Shown here in pieces: positions 60,201 to 63,361 of a stretch of DNA of 64,000 bases. The DNA comes from Amblyornis subalaris. Lineage: Eukaryota; Chordata; Aves; Passeriformes; Ptilonorhynchidae. Below the pieces are notes generated by a model that saw nothing but the letters and a program-made list of their open reading frames with translations, ran no database searches and was not told the origin of the DNA. The stretch is from assembly GCA_018881555.1 (NCBI GenBank), contig JACAXG010000028.1:2035143-2099142 (forward strand). The letters are read 5' to 3'. The translations under genes were made by a program, and so were the position numbers. Position 1 is the first letter of the stretch; every line of letters starts with the position of its first letter.

Positions 60201-63200
60201 CCCTCCAAACTCCCCAGATCCCAAACCAGCCCAGCCCTGCAGATCACCCCGGGGCGGCCAAATTCCAGACGAGNGGAGAAACCGCCGCTTTCCACACGGG
60301 AATTTCTGCTCCTTCCCCACACACAGAACTTCCTGGGCCCACTAGAGCAGAGCTCTGGGAGGGGATCAGGGCGCGGGAAGCCACGGGAAGGTCGATTTTC
60401 CTCCGGCCGCCCTCCCGTGCTCGTGTTGAAAATGTGATGGAGCGACTGAATCCACGACCTCGACTTGCCTGACCCTTGTTCTGCTTTCTCCCTGTGTAGG
60501 TAGGGAACCTTGGCCTACTTTTTATGCTCCTGTTTTTTATCTATGCTGCCCTGGGAGTGGAATTGTTTGGCAAGCTCGGTGAGTAATGGGCCCGACAGCG
60601 CTCGTTCCATCCGGTTGGTGTTTATTTGGTATCTGCCTGTTTCCTTTTTTCTCTCTCTCTCTCTCTCTCTCTCATTCTTGGGCCTCCCTCAGCTTCACAC
60701 TCGTGTTCTGGAGATTAAAGTTTTCCCTTGATCCCGGGGTCAGGGCTGACAGGCGGGGATGGAACCCAGAACCTGTCTGACACACACACACACACATTGA
60801 GGGATTTGTCCAACGCCACCCCGGGCTGGAGAGGAACCATTTGCTGTTTAAATATCCTCGCCCAGCACGGATTTGTCCTCAAAGATGGAAGTTTGCTCCT
60901 GGAGGCAGGGCTGGACTGGGGTCAGAGCCCTGCTGGAGAGGTGCCACCGTAAACACATCCCTCCTCGGAGCTTCCGCCACACTCCATCAGTTCTCTGCTG
61001 ACGCTGCTCCTCCAGCTGCCCGGGGAGCCGTCCCTTCTTCTCAGCATCACCTTCCCCTGTCCCCATCCATCAGGAGCCTCCCAGCGCTTCCTGCTTGTCC
61101 AGCCTCCNTTATCCCTCCAATGTGAGGATGCTGAGTGTGCCCATCACTGAAATCAGAGCAAACGCCCAGCCCTGCCTCGCCAAAGCTGTCCCTGCCTCAG
61201 AGCTGCTGCTGGGAGGAGCCGTGTGTGCATCCTCGACATTTCCATCCCAATTAGGGCTTCAGGAGCACCACAAGGGCCCTTCCCGAGCGGAGTTTATGGC
61301 TGTCATTAATCCCCTTTATGAGCCCTGCCCTCTGCTCGGATTACAAGTGCCTGAAAGCAGAATAGTTCTGTCAAGCAAAACCAAATTATTTTTCAGTCTC
61401 CGACAAGTTCTGGGGGGGCGGAAAAAAATTGGTTCTGCATCCAGCCCGGGTGAAATGGTGTGGGTTGGTGTGACACTCAGGGGTGGATGGATTTGTTCAG
61501 TCAGCAAGGCGAAAAATGGCTGTTCCTGGCACCTGGGCAATGCCAGCCCCGGGGCAGGACTCTGCTTCCCAGCCCGGTTTAACCGGGAATTGCTCCACTC
61601 CTTTTTCCTGATCCCTGCCAGTCCACGCCAGCCACAACAACCATCAGCCCTCGCTCCCCCAGGACTGGTCATTTGTGGGTTTTTCTTTGAATTTTTTTTT
61701 GTTTGTTTGTTTGTTTGTTTTTCCTCCCAATTTACCTCCAAATGATTACTTCGGAGTGAAATGCCCAAACAAGAGACAGTGCCGCCTGTCCTGATGAATA
61801 TTTAACGAGCCTGTGTTTTATGGGAAGATGGATATTTCATGTGTTCAATTTGCATTCATTAGGACGTTAATTCTCGGGGGGGGAATGTCAAATTGCTCTG
61901 CTTTATCTCGGTGAAAATATCCCTCGTGGTAGATGTGCCCTGTGAAAAATCATCAGGGCGACAGCAACATCAAGAGGAAAACAGACAAAGGATGCTGTGG
62001 AGCAGGAGTAAGGAAAATCCCAGAAATCATAAAATCAGGGAATGGTGTGGTTTGGAAAAGACCTTAAAGCTCGTCTCATTCCACCCCCTGCCATGGGCAG
62101 GGACANCTCCCACTATCCCAGGCTGCTCCAAGCCCTGCCCTTGGACNCTTCCAGGGATGAACCTTCNAGCAGTGACATTTCCCTTCCTCCTGGCCACCTG
62201 TCCCAGGGTTCTCCAGGTGAAAACAACTTTTCCTGTTCCTCCTGAGCAGGAGAGATCACCTCTCCCTGCTTCCACAAATCCATGGGACGTAGCTCAGGGT
62301 GCCACCCCCAGCTTTGGGGGCTGCTCCGGGTGATCCAGGGGGGTTTGGCTGACGTGCTGCTCCTTGCCTGTGCCGCAGATTGCAGCGAGGACAATCCCTG
62401 CGAGGGCCTGAGCCGCCACGCCACCTTCACCAACTTCGGCATGGCCTTCCTCACCCTCTTCAGGGTGTCCACGGGGGACAACTGGAACGGGATCATGAAG
62501 GTGTGTGCAAGCTCTGTCTGGATACTTCCTTCCAGTTTTCCGGATCTATCCATAGATACAGATGTAGGTGTTAGGCAACTCTGCTAATGTTTGCCCTTAA
62601 AACATCAAAATTGAACTTTCTGATTTAAAAGCTGACTGTGTTTTCAAGCAGTGATTTGTCCCAAGCCTCACCCAGCCTGAAACTTCATTCCTGTTTGTAA
62701 TAACTTCAGGAAAATGTTGCCAGTTTTTTGACTGACGGGGCTAACCCTGTGCTCTCCGTCCTGTGCCTTGGGGATGTATCTTAGAATCAGGGAATGGTTT
62801 GGGTGGGAAGGGACCTTAAAGCTCATCTCATTCCATCCCCCCTGCCACGGGCAGGGACACCTCCCGCTATCCCAGGCTGCTCGGACACTTCCAGGGATGG
62901 GGAATCCACAACTGCTGGGCAACACATTCCCCTCTTTTTAGGTGTATAATTCACAGTCTCCATGATTCCTTTTATCCATTTCGGTTGTTCCCACACGCGG
63001 AGGCCGAGCAGAGCCTCCCTGACACCTTCCCTGTCCCCCCCCGGTGCAGGACACGCTGCGGGAATGCACGCGGGAGGACAAGCACTGCCTCAGCTACCTG
63101 CCCGTCATCTCCCCNGTCTACTTCGTCACCTTCGTCCTCATCGCCCAGTTCGTCCTGGTCAACGTGGTGGTGGCCGTGCTCATGAAGCACCTGGAGGAGA

Positions 63201-63361
63201 GCAACAAGGAGGCCAAGGAGGACGCCGAGATGGACGCCGAGATCGAGCTGGAGATGTCCCGGGGCGGCGGCGGGGCTGGCGCCGCGGCCCCGCCGAGCCG
63301 GGCGCTCCGCGGGGATCGGGAGCGCGCCAAGCCCGCGGCGCAGGGCAAGCGCCAGGCCCTG
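159..63361 (+). CDS. CACNA1H: CACNA1H (Cav3.2 T-type calcium channel alpha-1H), partial, 25 exons
   Basis: This is the pore-forming subunit of a plasma-membrane T-type (low-voltage-activated) calcium channel. It supports rebound bursting, pacemaking and secretion. Exons: 159-251, 2158-2944, 7383-7795, 29180-29331, 30151-30336, 30906-31023, 32485-32640, 35455-35545, 36957-37165, 39146-39580, 40222-40322, 40694-40817, 40931-40999, 41107-41291, 43406-43532, 43851-43976, 44451-44540, 45283-45475, 52461-52612, 54299-54408, 54873-55006, 55744-55814, 60500-60578, 62379-62500, 63050-63361. Joined they give 1545 codons without a stop, against about 2350 residues for mammalian Cav3.2. The missing parts are the N-terminus with IS1-IS5 (upstream) and the distal C-terminus (downstream). 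The EEDD filter identifies the T-type family. Stretches such as [31 protein letters not shown] and [12 protein letters not shown] separate Cav3.2 from Cav3.1 and Cav3.3. Family and paralogue come from remembered protein sequences, not a search. Confidence 0.96.
252..2157 (+). other. CACNA1H: CACNA1H intron 1
   Basis: 1.9 kb between the domain I pore exon and the IS6 exon. It is mixed unique-looking sequence with four isolated N at most. I recognise no repeat family. An AT-richer patch at about 1935-2060 precedes the C-run acceptor at 2144-2157. Confidence 0.9.
2158..2944 (+). CDS. CACNA1H: CACNA1H exon 2: end of IS6, gating brake, His-rich I-II linker
   Basis: This is the largest exon here (787 nt, ends in phase 1). 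It starts [20 protein letters not shown], the cytoplasmic half of IS6. The gating-brake helix-loop-helix follows ([18 protein letters not shown], then [19 protein letters not shown]), which in T-type channels holds the channel shut near rest. A basic stretch leads to a run of ten His (2491-2520) in the context VHHLV, known from Cav3.1 and Cav3.2. Later [12 protein letters not shown] and MNYPTILPS match Cav3.2. The acceptor is preceded by a pure run of eleven C and the donor is gtaagg. The exon is extremely GC- and CpG-rich. Confidence 0.97.
2491..2520 (+). repeat. CACNA1H: Pure (CAC)10 coding for ten His
   Basis: An in-frame trinucleotide run within exon 2, followed by tac cac (Tyr-His). A His tract here is a known family feature. 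Confidence 0.97.
5585..5690 (+). mobile_element. CR1 LINE 3' fragment
   Basis: ggcacttggggatgtggttt and gaggtcttttccaac are typical of the CR1 3' end in sense orientation. Confidence 0.85.
6391..6478 (+). mobile_element. CR1 LINE internal fragment
   Basis: cagcctggaggaaaggaggc then tccggggagacctt matches a known internal CR1 stretch, sense. The 10-bp minisatellite begins right at its end. Confidence 0.8.
6478..7368 (+). repeat. 10-bp minisatellite abutting exon 3
   Basis: About 90 units of 10 bp, consensus TGNCYCTCRG. The 5' half is mostly TGGCTCTTGG or TGGCTCTCAG. The 3' half is TGTCCCTCAG with TGTCTCTCAG and TGTCCCTCGG variants. All three + frames are open through it. A 40-N gap (7070-7109) interrupts it. 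Confidence 0.95.
7070..7109. other. Assembly gap (40 N)
   Basis: A run of N inside the 10-bp minisatellite. Confidence 1.
7383..7795 (+). CDS. CACNA1H: CACNA1H exon 3: end of I-II linker and IIS1
   Basis: 413 nt; the leading gt completes a Gly codon left by exon 2. The linker part has [11 protein letters not shown] (the Cys-rich patch of Cav3.2), an acidic Ser/Asp/Gly run, [12 protein letters not shown], then a strongly basic run ([12 protein letters not shown]). It ends with [20 protein letters not shown], which is IIS1. The acceptor ccccgcag directly follows a long 10-bp minisatellite. The donor CAG/gtcggt is weak, but ending there is required to keep HEQ joined to [11 protein letters not shown] in exon 4. 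The acidic and basic patches differ from the mammalian proteins as I remember them. Confidence 0.95.
9648..9780 (-). mobile_element. CR1 LINE 3' fragment
   Basis: cctggaatggtttggggttg then ctatcccaggttgctccaag is the antisense CR1 3' end. Confidence 0.85.
10095..10262 (-). mobile_element. CR1 LINE fragment
   Basis: caatcccaggctgtgcatcc and cattgtccaaacgctcctgg are the complement of the stretch seen in the + copies at 16.6 and 19.1 kb. Confidence 0.8.
10298..10620 (-). mobile_element. CR1 LINE 3' fragment
   Basis: It starts tcatggaatggtttgggttg and continues through the usual antisense order (gccatgggcagggacacctt, ctccaagccc, ccagggatcc, ctccccaccctccc). Confidence 0.9.
11322..11469 (+). repeat. 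70-bp tandem duplication
   Basis: Two copies start at about 11329 and 11399 (ggggaagagcag and ggggaagggcag). Both contain gatttgcccaggagagctcc and end in gggaaangctcc, with an N at the same place in each copy. Confidence 0.9.
13740..13935 (+). mobile_element. CR1 LINE 3' fragment
   Basis: ggctgcccagggcggtggtg, gtcaccatccctggaagtg and ggaggtcttttccaactg are in the CR1 sense order. Confidence 0.9.
15342..15760 (+). repeat. 50-bp minisatellite, nine units
   Basis: Units begin at 15343, 15393, 15443, 15492, 15541, 15591, 15641, 15691 and 15740 with ggctggaatggtgggatt, followed by a pyrimidine-rich half (ccatccctcccttcc). Confidence 0.95.
16385..16700 (+). mobile_element. CR1 LINE 3' fragment
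   Basis: The order is cagcctggaggagctgagg, gttggatatcagggaaaggt, agagggtggtgggcgc, ccagggatgcacaggctggg, then a 3' end. Confidence 0.88.
17403..17463. promoter_or_regulatory. Candidate RFX (X-box) cluster
   Basis: GTTGCCATGGCAAC at 17450-17463 is a perfect 14-bp palindrome and the textbook symmetric X-box bound by RFX factors. Two copies of gtcaccaaggcgat (17403-17416 and 17428-17441) upstream resemble an X-box with one good half. The three sites start 25 and 22 bp apart. The surrounding 200 bp is CpG-rich and unique-looking. Function is inference. Confidence 0.45.
17985..18120 (-). mobile_element. CR1 LINE 3' fragment
   Basis: aggatggtttgggtcagaaa then gcttgctccaagccccatcc is antisense CR1. 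Confidence 0.87.
18948..19260 (+). mobile_element. CR1 LINE 3' fragment
   Basis: It is closely similar to the copy at 16.4 kb: ggtttaggttggatatcagg, ctccccagggaatgggcaca, ccagggatgcacaggctggg. Confidence 0.88.
19612..19895 (+). mobile_element. CR1 LINE 3' fragment
   Basis: cttcccactgccagagggca, agagaagctgtggctgcccc, tggaagtgtccaaggccagg and a 3' end with ggtcctttcaaccc, sense orientation. Confidence 0.9.
20925..21480 (+). repeat. Purine-rich 13-bp minisatellite
   Basis: The dominant unit is gggaaaaggcaaa (13 bp), with variants gggaaaaggtgaa and ggaaaaggtaaaa. The + strand is almost pure purine. An 11-N gap sits at 21070-21080. Minus-strand frames are open as a 13-residue repeat, which is an artefact of the period. 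Confidence 0.95.
21070..21080. other. Assembly gap (11 N)
   Basis: A run of N inside the purine-rich 13-bp array. Confidence 1.
22735..22945 (-). mobile_element. CR1 LINE 3' fragment
   Basis: cctggaatggtttgggttgg then ctccaagctccatccaacct is antisense CR1. Confidence 0.9.
24235..24480 (+). mobile_element. CR1 LINE 3' fragment
   Basis: The CR1 sense order is recognisable: gtgaaggtgggcaggccct, ctagaagtgtccaaggctgg, gatagtggaagtgtccatgg. Confidence 0.82.
26340..26860. promoter_or_regulatory. CpG-dense intronic patch (possible CpG island)
   Basis: CpG dinucleotides are packed here far more densely than in most of intron 3; I count roughly 22 in about 150 bp around 26565-26710. No CACNA1H exon lies in or near it. 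It could be an internal promoter, an enhancer or unmethylated GC-rich sequence. No TATA box or convincing open frame was found. Confidence 0.4.
27010..27100 (+). mobile_element. CR1 LINE 3' end
   Basis: gaccttcgaggtcttttcca followed by accttaatgattttgtgatt is the sense CR1 terminus. A shorter related end lies at 27235-27290. Confidence 0.85.
28336..28415 (+). repeat. (GGGAA)n microsatellite
   Basis: About 16 perfect GGGAA units. Four or more GGG runs separated by two bases fit the G-quadruplex pattern on the + strand. Confidence 0.95.
29180..29331 (+). CDS. CACNA1H: CACNA1H exon 4: IIS2 and most of IIS3
   Basis: 152 nt, phase 0 to 2. The translation is [20 protein letters not shown], then [11 protein letters not shown] (IIS2) and [13 protein letters not shown] (IIS3). 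It follows intron 3, the longest of the window. The acceptor is cccccacag. The donor is gtcact, a non-optimal GT site, but phase and the continuation (S)VWEI in exon 5 support it. Confidence 0.97.
29332..30150 (+). other. CACNA1H: CACNA1H intron 4
   Basis: 819 nt. I see nothing but ordinary intron sequence. Confidence 0.9.
30151..30336 (+). CDS. CACNA1H: CACNA1H exon 5: IIS4 voltage sensor, S4-S5 linker and IIS5
   Basis: 186 nt, phase 2 to 2. It encodes [12 protein letters not shown] and then the S4 sensor [16 protein letters not shown], with Arg/Lys at every third position. After it come the linker [15 protein letters not shown] and IIS5 ([15 protein letters not shown]). The acceptor is gtccccgcag and the donor gtaccc. 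Confidence 0.97.
30337..30905 (+). other. CACNA1H: CACNA1H intron 5
   Basis: 569 nt. Nothing recognisable beyond the splice sites. Confidence 0.9.
30906..31023 (+). CDS. CACNA1H: CACNA1H exon 6: domain II S5 end and extracellular turret
   Basis: 118 nt, phase 2 to 0. It reads (S)[13 protein letters not shown], then [20 protein letters not shown] and IVTVFQ. The turret sequence is specific to Cav3.2; Cav3.1 has ASERDGDTLPDRKNFD at this place. The donor is gtaagc. Confidence 0.97.
31024..32484 (+). other. CACNA1H: CACNA1H intron 6
   Basis: 1461 nt of unique-looking sequence. An AT-richer patch lies near 32040-32080. No repeat is recognised. Confidence 0.9.
32485..32640 (+). CDS. CACNA1H: CACNA1H exon 7: domain II selectivity filter and IIS6
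   Basis: 156 nt, 52 codons, phase 0 at both ends. It begins [20 protein letters not shown]. The Glu of TQEDW (32497-32499) is the domain II filter residue. IIS6 is [20 protein letters not shown] and the exon ends LVEGFQAE. The donor is gtgagg. Confidence 0.98.
32737..33110 (+). repeat. 74-bp tandem array with 148-bp higher-order period
   Basis: Five units start near 32737, 32811, 32885, 32959 and 33033, all spaced 74 bp. Units alternate between gtcaatcaatctttgc and gtggatNgatctttgc forms and between tgcagatgagc and tgtggatgagc. Confidence 0.93.
33185..33450 (-). mobile_element. CR1 LINE reverse-transcriptase fragment
   Basis: On the minus strand the translation contains pieces like [11 protein letters not shown] and [12 protein letters not shown], degenerate versions of the CR1 ORF2 motifs (QHGF..GRSC and YLDFSKAF). 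It is broken by stops and frameshifts, so it is a decayed copy. Confidence 0.75.
33962..34050 (-). mobile_element. CR1 LINE 3' end
   Basis: cctggaacggtttgggtc and ggactttaaaa with three N; antisense CR1. Confidence 0.8.
35455..35545 (+). CDS. CACNA1H: CACNA1H exon 8: start of the II-III linker
   Basis: 91 nt, phase 0 to 1. It encodes [20 protein letters not shown] followed by [10 protein letters not shown]. This acidic cytoplasmic stretch is nearly the Cav3.2 sequence and has no close match in Cav3.1. The acceptor is cctgcag and the donor gtgggg. Confidence 0.96.
35546..36956 (+). other. CACNA1H: CACNA1H intron 8
   Basis: 1411 nt. A short CR1 3' piece lies at 36775-36885; nothing else is recognised. 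Confidence 0.9.
36775..36885 (+). mobile_element. CR1 LINE 3' end
   Basis: ggttggacggggtttggagc and ccttcccacccaaaccactc, sense CR1, just before exon 9. Confidence 0.8.
36957..37165 (+). CDS. CACNA1H: CACNA1H exon 9: II-III linker
   Basis: 209 nt, phase 1 to 0. It reads (E)[18 protein letters not shown], then [17 protein letters not shown] and [20 protein letters not shown], like Cav3.2. One isolated N at 37084 is the third base of a ctn (Leu) codon, so it leaves the protein unchanged. The donor is gtaggt. Confidence 0.95.
37166..39145 (+). other. CACNA1H: CACNA1H intron 9
   Basis: 1980 nt. The last third is a 33-36 bp minisatellite (38590-39015). A short GGA-rich run lies at 38170-38193. 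Confidence 0.9.
38590..39015 (+). repeat. 33-36 bp minisatellite upstream of exon 10
   Basis: About twelve units of the type ctccaggggtattccaggac followed by caccttggccgggtg. Short units lack the ac-cac piece. The array ends about 130 bp before the exon 10 acceptor. Confidence 0.93.
39146..39580 (+). CDS. CACNA1H: CACNA1H exon 10: II-III linker with phosphorylation motifs
   Basis: 435 nt, 145 codons, phase 0 at both ends. It carries [49 protein letters not shown] and PLRRAESLD. The RRAES serine (39377-39379) lies in an RxxS context and probably corresponds to the CaMKII site reported for mammalian Cav3.2. The region 39400-39480 (Ala/Leu/Pro-rich) is poorly conserved with mammals as remembered. 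A 33-36 bp minisatellite ends about 130 bp upstream. The donor is gtgagt. Confidence 0.95.
39581..40221 (+). other. CACNA1H: CACNA1H intron 10
   Basis: 641 nt, AT-richer than most neighbours at 39720-39960. No repeat is recognised. Confidence 0.9.
40222..40322 (+). CDS. CACNA1H: CACNA1H exon 11: end of II-III linker, approach to IIIS1
   Basis: 101 nt, phase 0 to 2. It encodes [20 protein letters not shown], then [13 protein letters not shown](R). LEPYKPQWC and [10 protein letters not shown] are Cav3.2-like. The acceptor is ttctccag and the donor gtaaga. Confidence 0.96.
40323..40693 (+). other. CACNA1H: CACNA1H intron 11
   Basis: 371 nt. A TAAT-rich stretch at 40535-40566 contains several ATTA/TAAT cores. 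Nothing else is seen. Confidence 0.9.
40694..40817 (+). CDS. CACNA1H: CACNA1H exon 12: IIIS1
   Basis: 124 nt, phase 2 to 0. After (R)[15 protein letters not shown] comes the membrane segment [17 protein letters not shown], followed by RPDIDPLST. The acceptor is ttccgcag and the donor gtgaga. The following intron is only 113 nt. Confidence 0.97.
40931..40999 (+). CDS. CACNA1H: CACNA1H exon 13: IIIS2
   Basis: 69 nt, 23 codons, phase 0. It encodes [20 protein letters not shown] and ends MVK, the IIIS2 segment. Introns of 113 and 107 nt flank this small exon. The acceptor is tttccccag and the donor gtaatt. Confidence 0.97.
41107..41291 (+). CDS. CACNA1H: CACNA1H exon 14: IIIS3 and IIIS4 voltage sensor
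   Basis: 185 nt, phase 0 to 2. It reads [20 protein letters not shown], then [19 protein letters not shown] (IIIS3) and [17 protein letters not shown](R) (IIIS4), with the regular Arg spacing. The donor is gtagga. Confidence 0.97.
41635..41905 (+). repeat. 29-bp minisatellite broken by a gap
   Basis: Units of the form ttgataagctccagcatcct followed by caggaggag occur before and after the 140-N gap (41649-41788). Confidence 0.9.
41649..41788. other. Assembly gap (140 N)
   Basis: A run of N inside the 29-bp minisatellite. Confidence 1.
43001..43014. promoter_or_regulatory. Candidate X-box in intron 14
   Basis: GTTGCCATGGCCAC differs from the symmetric X-box at one base. It could be chance. 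Confidence 0.25.
43406..43532 (+). CDS. CACNA1H: CACNA1H exon 15: domain III S4-S5 linker and IIIS5
   Basis: 127 nt, phase 2 to 0. It encodes (R)[19 protein letters not shown], then [20 protein letters not shown] and GVQ. RAPGLK fits Cav3.2; Cav3.1 has RAQGLK. The acceptor is tttcccag and the donor gtaggg. Confidence 0.97.
43533..43850 (+). other. CACNA1H: CACNA1H intron 15
   Basis: 318 nt with a long T run (43813-43826) before the acceptor. Nothing else. Confidence 0.9.
43851..43976 (+). CDS. CACNA1H: CACNA1H exon 16: domain III extracellular turret
   Basis: 126 nt, 42 codons, phase 0. It reads [20 protein letters not shown], then [19 protein letters not shown] and LGQ. Two Cys flank an NIT sequon, the extracellular N-glycosylation site that mammalian Cav3.2 has here as NIS. 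The donor is gtaaag. Confidence 0.97.
43977..44450 (+). other. CACNA1H: CACNA1H intron 16
   Basis: 474 nt. A degenerate CR1 3' end covers about 44040-44170. Confidence 0.9.
44040..44170 (+). mobile_element. Degenerate CR1 LINE 3' end
   Basis: ggtggtcttagaggtctttc then ttgatcattctatgg resembles the CR1 terminus; the 5' part is diverged. Confidence 0.7.
44451..44540 (+). CDS. CACNA1H: CACNA1H exon 17: domain III selectivity filter
   Basis: 90 nt, 30 codons, phase 0. It encodes [20 protein letters not shown], then [10 protein letters not shown]. The Asp of SSKDGW (44484-44486) is the domain III filter residue. WVNIMYD is Cav3.2-like; Cav3.1 has WVDIMYD. The acceptor is gttttccag and the donor gtacct. 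Confidence 0.98.
44541..45282 (+). other. CACNA1H: CACNA1H intron 17
   Basis: 742 nt of ordinary intron sequence. Confidence 0.9.
45283..45475 (+). CDS. CACNA1H: CACNA1H exon 18: IIIS6 and start of the III-IV linker
   Basis: 193 nt, phase 0 to 1. It encodes [20 protein letters not shown], then [20 protein letters not shown] (IIIS6) and a highly charged helix ([20 protein letters not shown]). The donor gtaagg follows a single leftover a. Joined directly to exon 19 this codes Lys (KKRR-K-AQRRP). Mammals can insert an 18-nt microexon here, which I could not find. Retaining this intron would add about ten residues and then a stop at 45502-45504. Confidence 0.96.
47203..47325 (+). repeat. 21-bp minisatellite
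   Basis: About six units of tgtgtccctgcaccgcttcca, with a few substitutions in the last copies. Confidence 0.93.
47455..48035 (+). repeat. 93-113 bp tandem array
   Basis: The core ggatctggagcctgg recurs at 47470, 47571, 47684, 47777 (variant), 47890 and 47983. Spacings are 101, 113, 93, 113 and 93. Long and short units alternate by presence or absence of ctggaggatccctgg-type and gagcctgg insertions. Confidence 0.92.
49360..49660 (+). mobile_element. CR1 LINE 3' fragment
   Basis: attcccactgccagagggca, agagaagctgtggctgcctc, ccatggcaggggtgggactg and ggtcccttccaacccagacc are in sense order. Five N fall within 34 bp here. Confidence 0.9.
51971..52205 (+). repeat. 126-bp tandem duplication
   Basis: gagagatgagtcctgcccta occurs at 51971 and 52097. 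The copies are nearly identical for about 105 bp. Two N in the first copy (52000, 52012) are c in the second. Confidence 0.93.
52461..52612 (+). CDS. CACNA1H: CACNA1H exon 19: III-IV linker and IVS1
   Basis: 152 nt, phase 1 to 0. It encodes (K)[19 protein letters not shown], then [20 protein letters not shown] and [11 protein letters not shown], covering IVS1. [12 protein letters not shown] is diagnostic of Cav3.2. The acceptor is gccccgcag and the donor gtggga. It follows a 7-kb intron rich in tandem repeats. Confidence 0.97.
52613..54298 (+). other. CACNA1H: CACNA1H intron 19
   Basis: 1.7 kb, AT-richer than average at 52920-53290, with a TG microsatellite at 53155. No transposon is recognised. 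Confidence 0.9.
53155..53175 (+). repeat. (TG)n microsatellite
   Basis: About ten TG units in intron 19. Confidence 0.95.
54299..54408 (+). CDS. CACNA1H: CACNA1H exon 20: IVS2
   Basis: 110 nt, phase 0 to 2. It encodes [20 protein letters not shown], then [16 protein letters not shown](R), the IVS2 segment. The acceptor is ctttccag and the donor gtgaga. Confidence 0.97.
54409..54872 (+). other. CACNA1H: CACNA1H intron 20
   Basis: 464 nt of ordinary intron sequence. Confidence 0.9.
54873..55006 (+). CDS. CACNA1H: CACNA1H exon 21: IVS3 and start of IVS4
   Basis: 134 nt, phase 2 to 1. It encodes (R)[19 protein letters not shown], then [20 protein letters not shown] and LRIAR. IVS3 is followed by the first part of the IVS4 sensor. 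The donor is gtaagc. Confidence 0.97.
55007..55743 (+). other. CACNA1H: CACNA1H intron 21
   Basis: 737 nt. A CR1 copy on the minus strand fills 55335-55640, ending about 100 bp before exon 22. Confidence 0.9.
55335..55640 (-). mobile_element. CR1 LINE 3' fragment
   Basis: cctggaatggtttgggttgg through ccaccaccctcacagggtgg in antisense order, ending about 100 bp before exon 22. Confidence 0.9.
55744..55814 (+). CDS. CACNA1H: CACNA1H exon 22: IVS4 end and S4-S5 linker
   Basis: 71 nt, phase 1 to 0. It encodes (V)[19 protein letters not shown], then ALPQ, the end of the sensor and the amphipathic S4-S5 linker. The acceptor is tcgtttcag and the donor gtaagc. Confidence 0.97.
58448..58926 (+). repeat. 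(TTCCC)n array with gap, grading into CCCTTT repeats
   Basis: Perfect ttccc units flank a 100-N gap. From 58680 tttccac interruptions appear. From about 58840 the unit becomes cccctttcccctttc. The minus strand is GGGAA-type and fits the G-quadruplex pattern. Confidence 0.95.
58544..58643. other. Assembly gap (100 N)
   Basis: A run of exactly 100 N inside the TTCCC array, a conventional size for a gap of unknown length. Confidence 1.
60500..60578 (+). CDS. CACNA1H: CACNA1H exon 23: IVS5
   Basis: 79 nt, phase 0 to 1. It encodes [20 protein letters not shown], then ELFGKL, the IVS5 segment. The acceptor is cctgtgtag, immediately followed by gtag; using the second AG would shift the frame, so the first is chosen. 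The donor is gtgagt. Confidence 0.96.
60647..60674 (+). repeat. (TC)n microsatellite
   Basis: About 13 TC units after a T run, roughly 70 bp downstream of the exon 23 donor. Confidence 0.95.
60779..60797 (+). repeat. (AC)n microsatellite
   Basis: About nine AC units, 105 bp after the TC tract. Confidence 0.95.
61700..61722 (+). repeat. (TTTG)n microsatellite
   Basis: Five TTTG units preceded by a T run. Confidence 0.93.
62025..62235 (-). mobile_element. CR1 LINE 3' fragment
   Basis: aaaatcagggaatggtgtgg then gccatgggcagggaca and ctgctccaagccctgccc, antisense. Confidence 0.87.
62379..62500 (+). CDS. CACNA1H: CACNA1H exon 24: domain IV turret and selectivity filter
   Basis: 122 nt, phase 1 to 0. 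It encodes (D)[19 protein letters not shown], then [20 protein letters not shown] and K. The Asp of STGDNW (62477-62479) is the domain IV filter residue. [13 protein letters not shown] is Cav3.2-like; Cav3.1 has CDETHPCEGLGRH. The donor is gtgtgt. Confidence 0.97.
62501..63049 (+). other. CACNA1H: CACNA1H intron 24
   Basis: 549 nt with a short CR1 copy on the minus strand (62785-62920). Confidence 0.9.
62785..62920 (-). mobile_element. CR1 LINE 3' fragment
   Basis: ggaatggtttgggtgggaag then gccacgggcagggacacctc, antisense. Confidence 0.87.
63050..63361 (+). CDS. CACNA1H: CACNA1H exon 25: IVS6 and proximal C-terminus
   Basis: 312 nt, 104 codons, phase 0. It encodes [20 protein letters not shown], then [20 protein letters not shown] (IVS6), then [20 protein letters not shown] and IELEM. 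After that comes a Gly/Ala/Arg-rich stretch with little resemblance to mammals. A single N at 63115 is the third base of ccn (Pro), so it is silent. The donor is gtgaga. The remaining C-terminal exons lie beyond the window. Confidence 0.95.

Larger units (their letters stand above)
55815..60499 (+). other. CACNA1H: CACNA1H intron 22
   Basis: 4.7 kb. AT-richer unique stretches lie at 56230-56480 and 56890-57200. A run of 13 C is at 56664. The large TTCCC array with a 100-N gap is at 58448-58926. The rest is unremarkable. Confidence 0.9.
60579..62378 (+). other. CACNA1H: CACNA1H intron 23
   Basis: 1.8 kb. It has TC and AC microsatellites near the donor, a TTTG repeat at 61700, an AT-rich unique block (61740-61880) and a CR1 copy (62025). 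Confidence 0.9.

Noticed and set aside
159..63361. Assignment to CACNA1G or CACNA1I
   Set aside because: Exons 6, 8, 11, 17, 19 and 24 carry Cav3.2-specific residues; Cav3.1 versions as remembered differ at these places.
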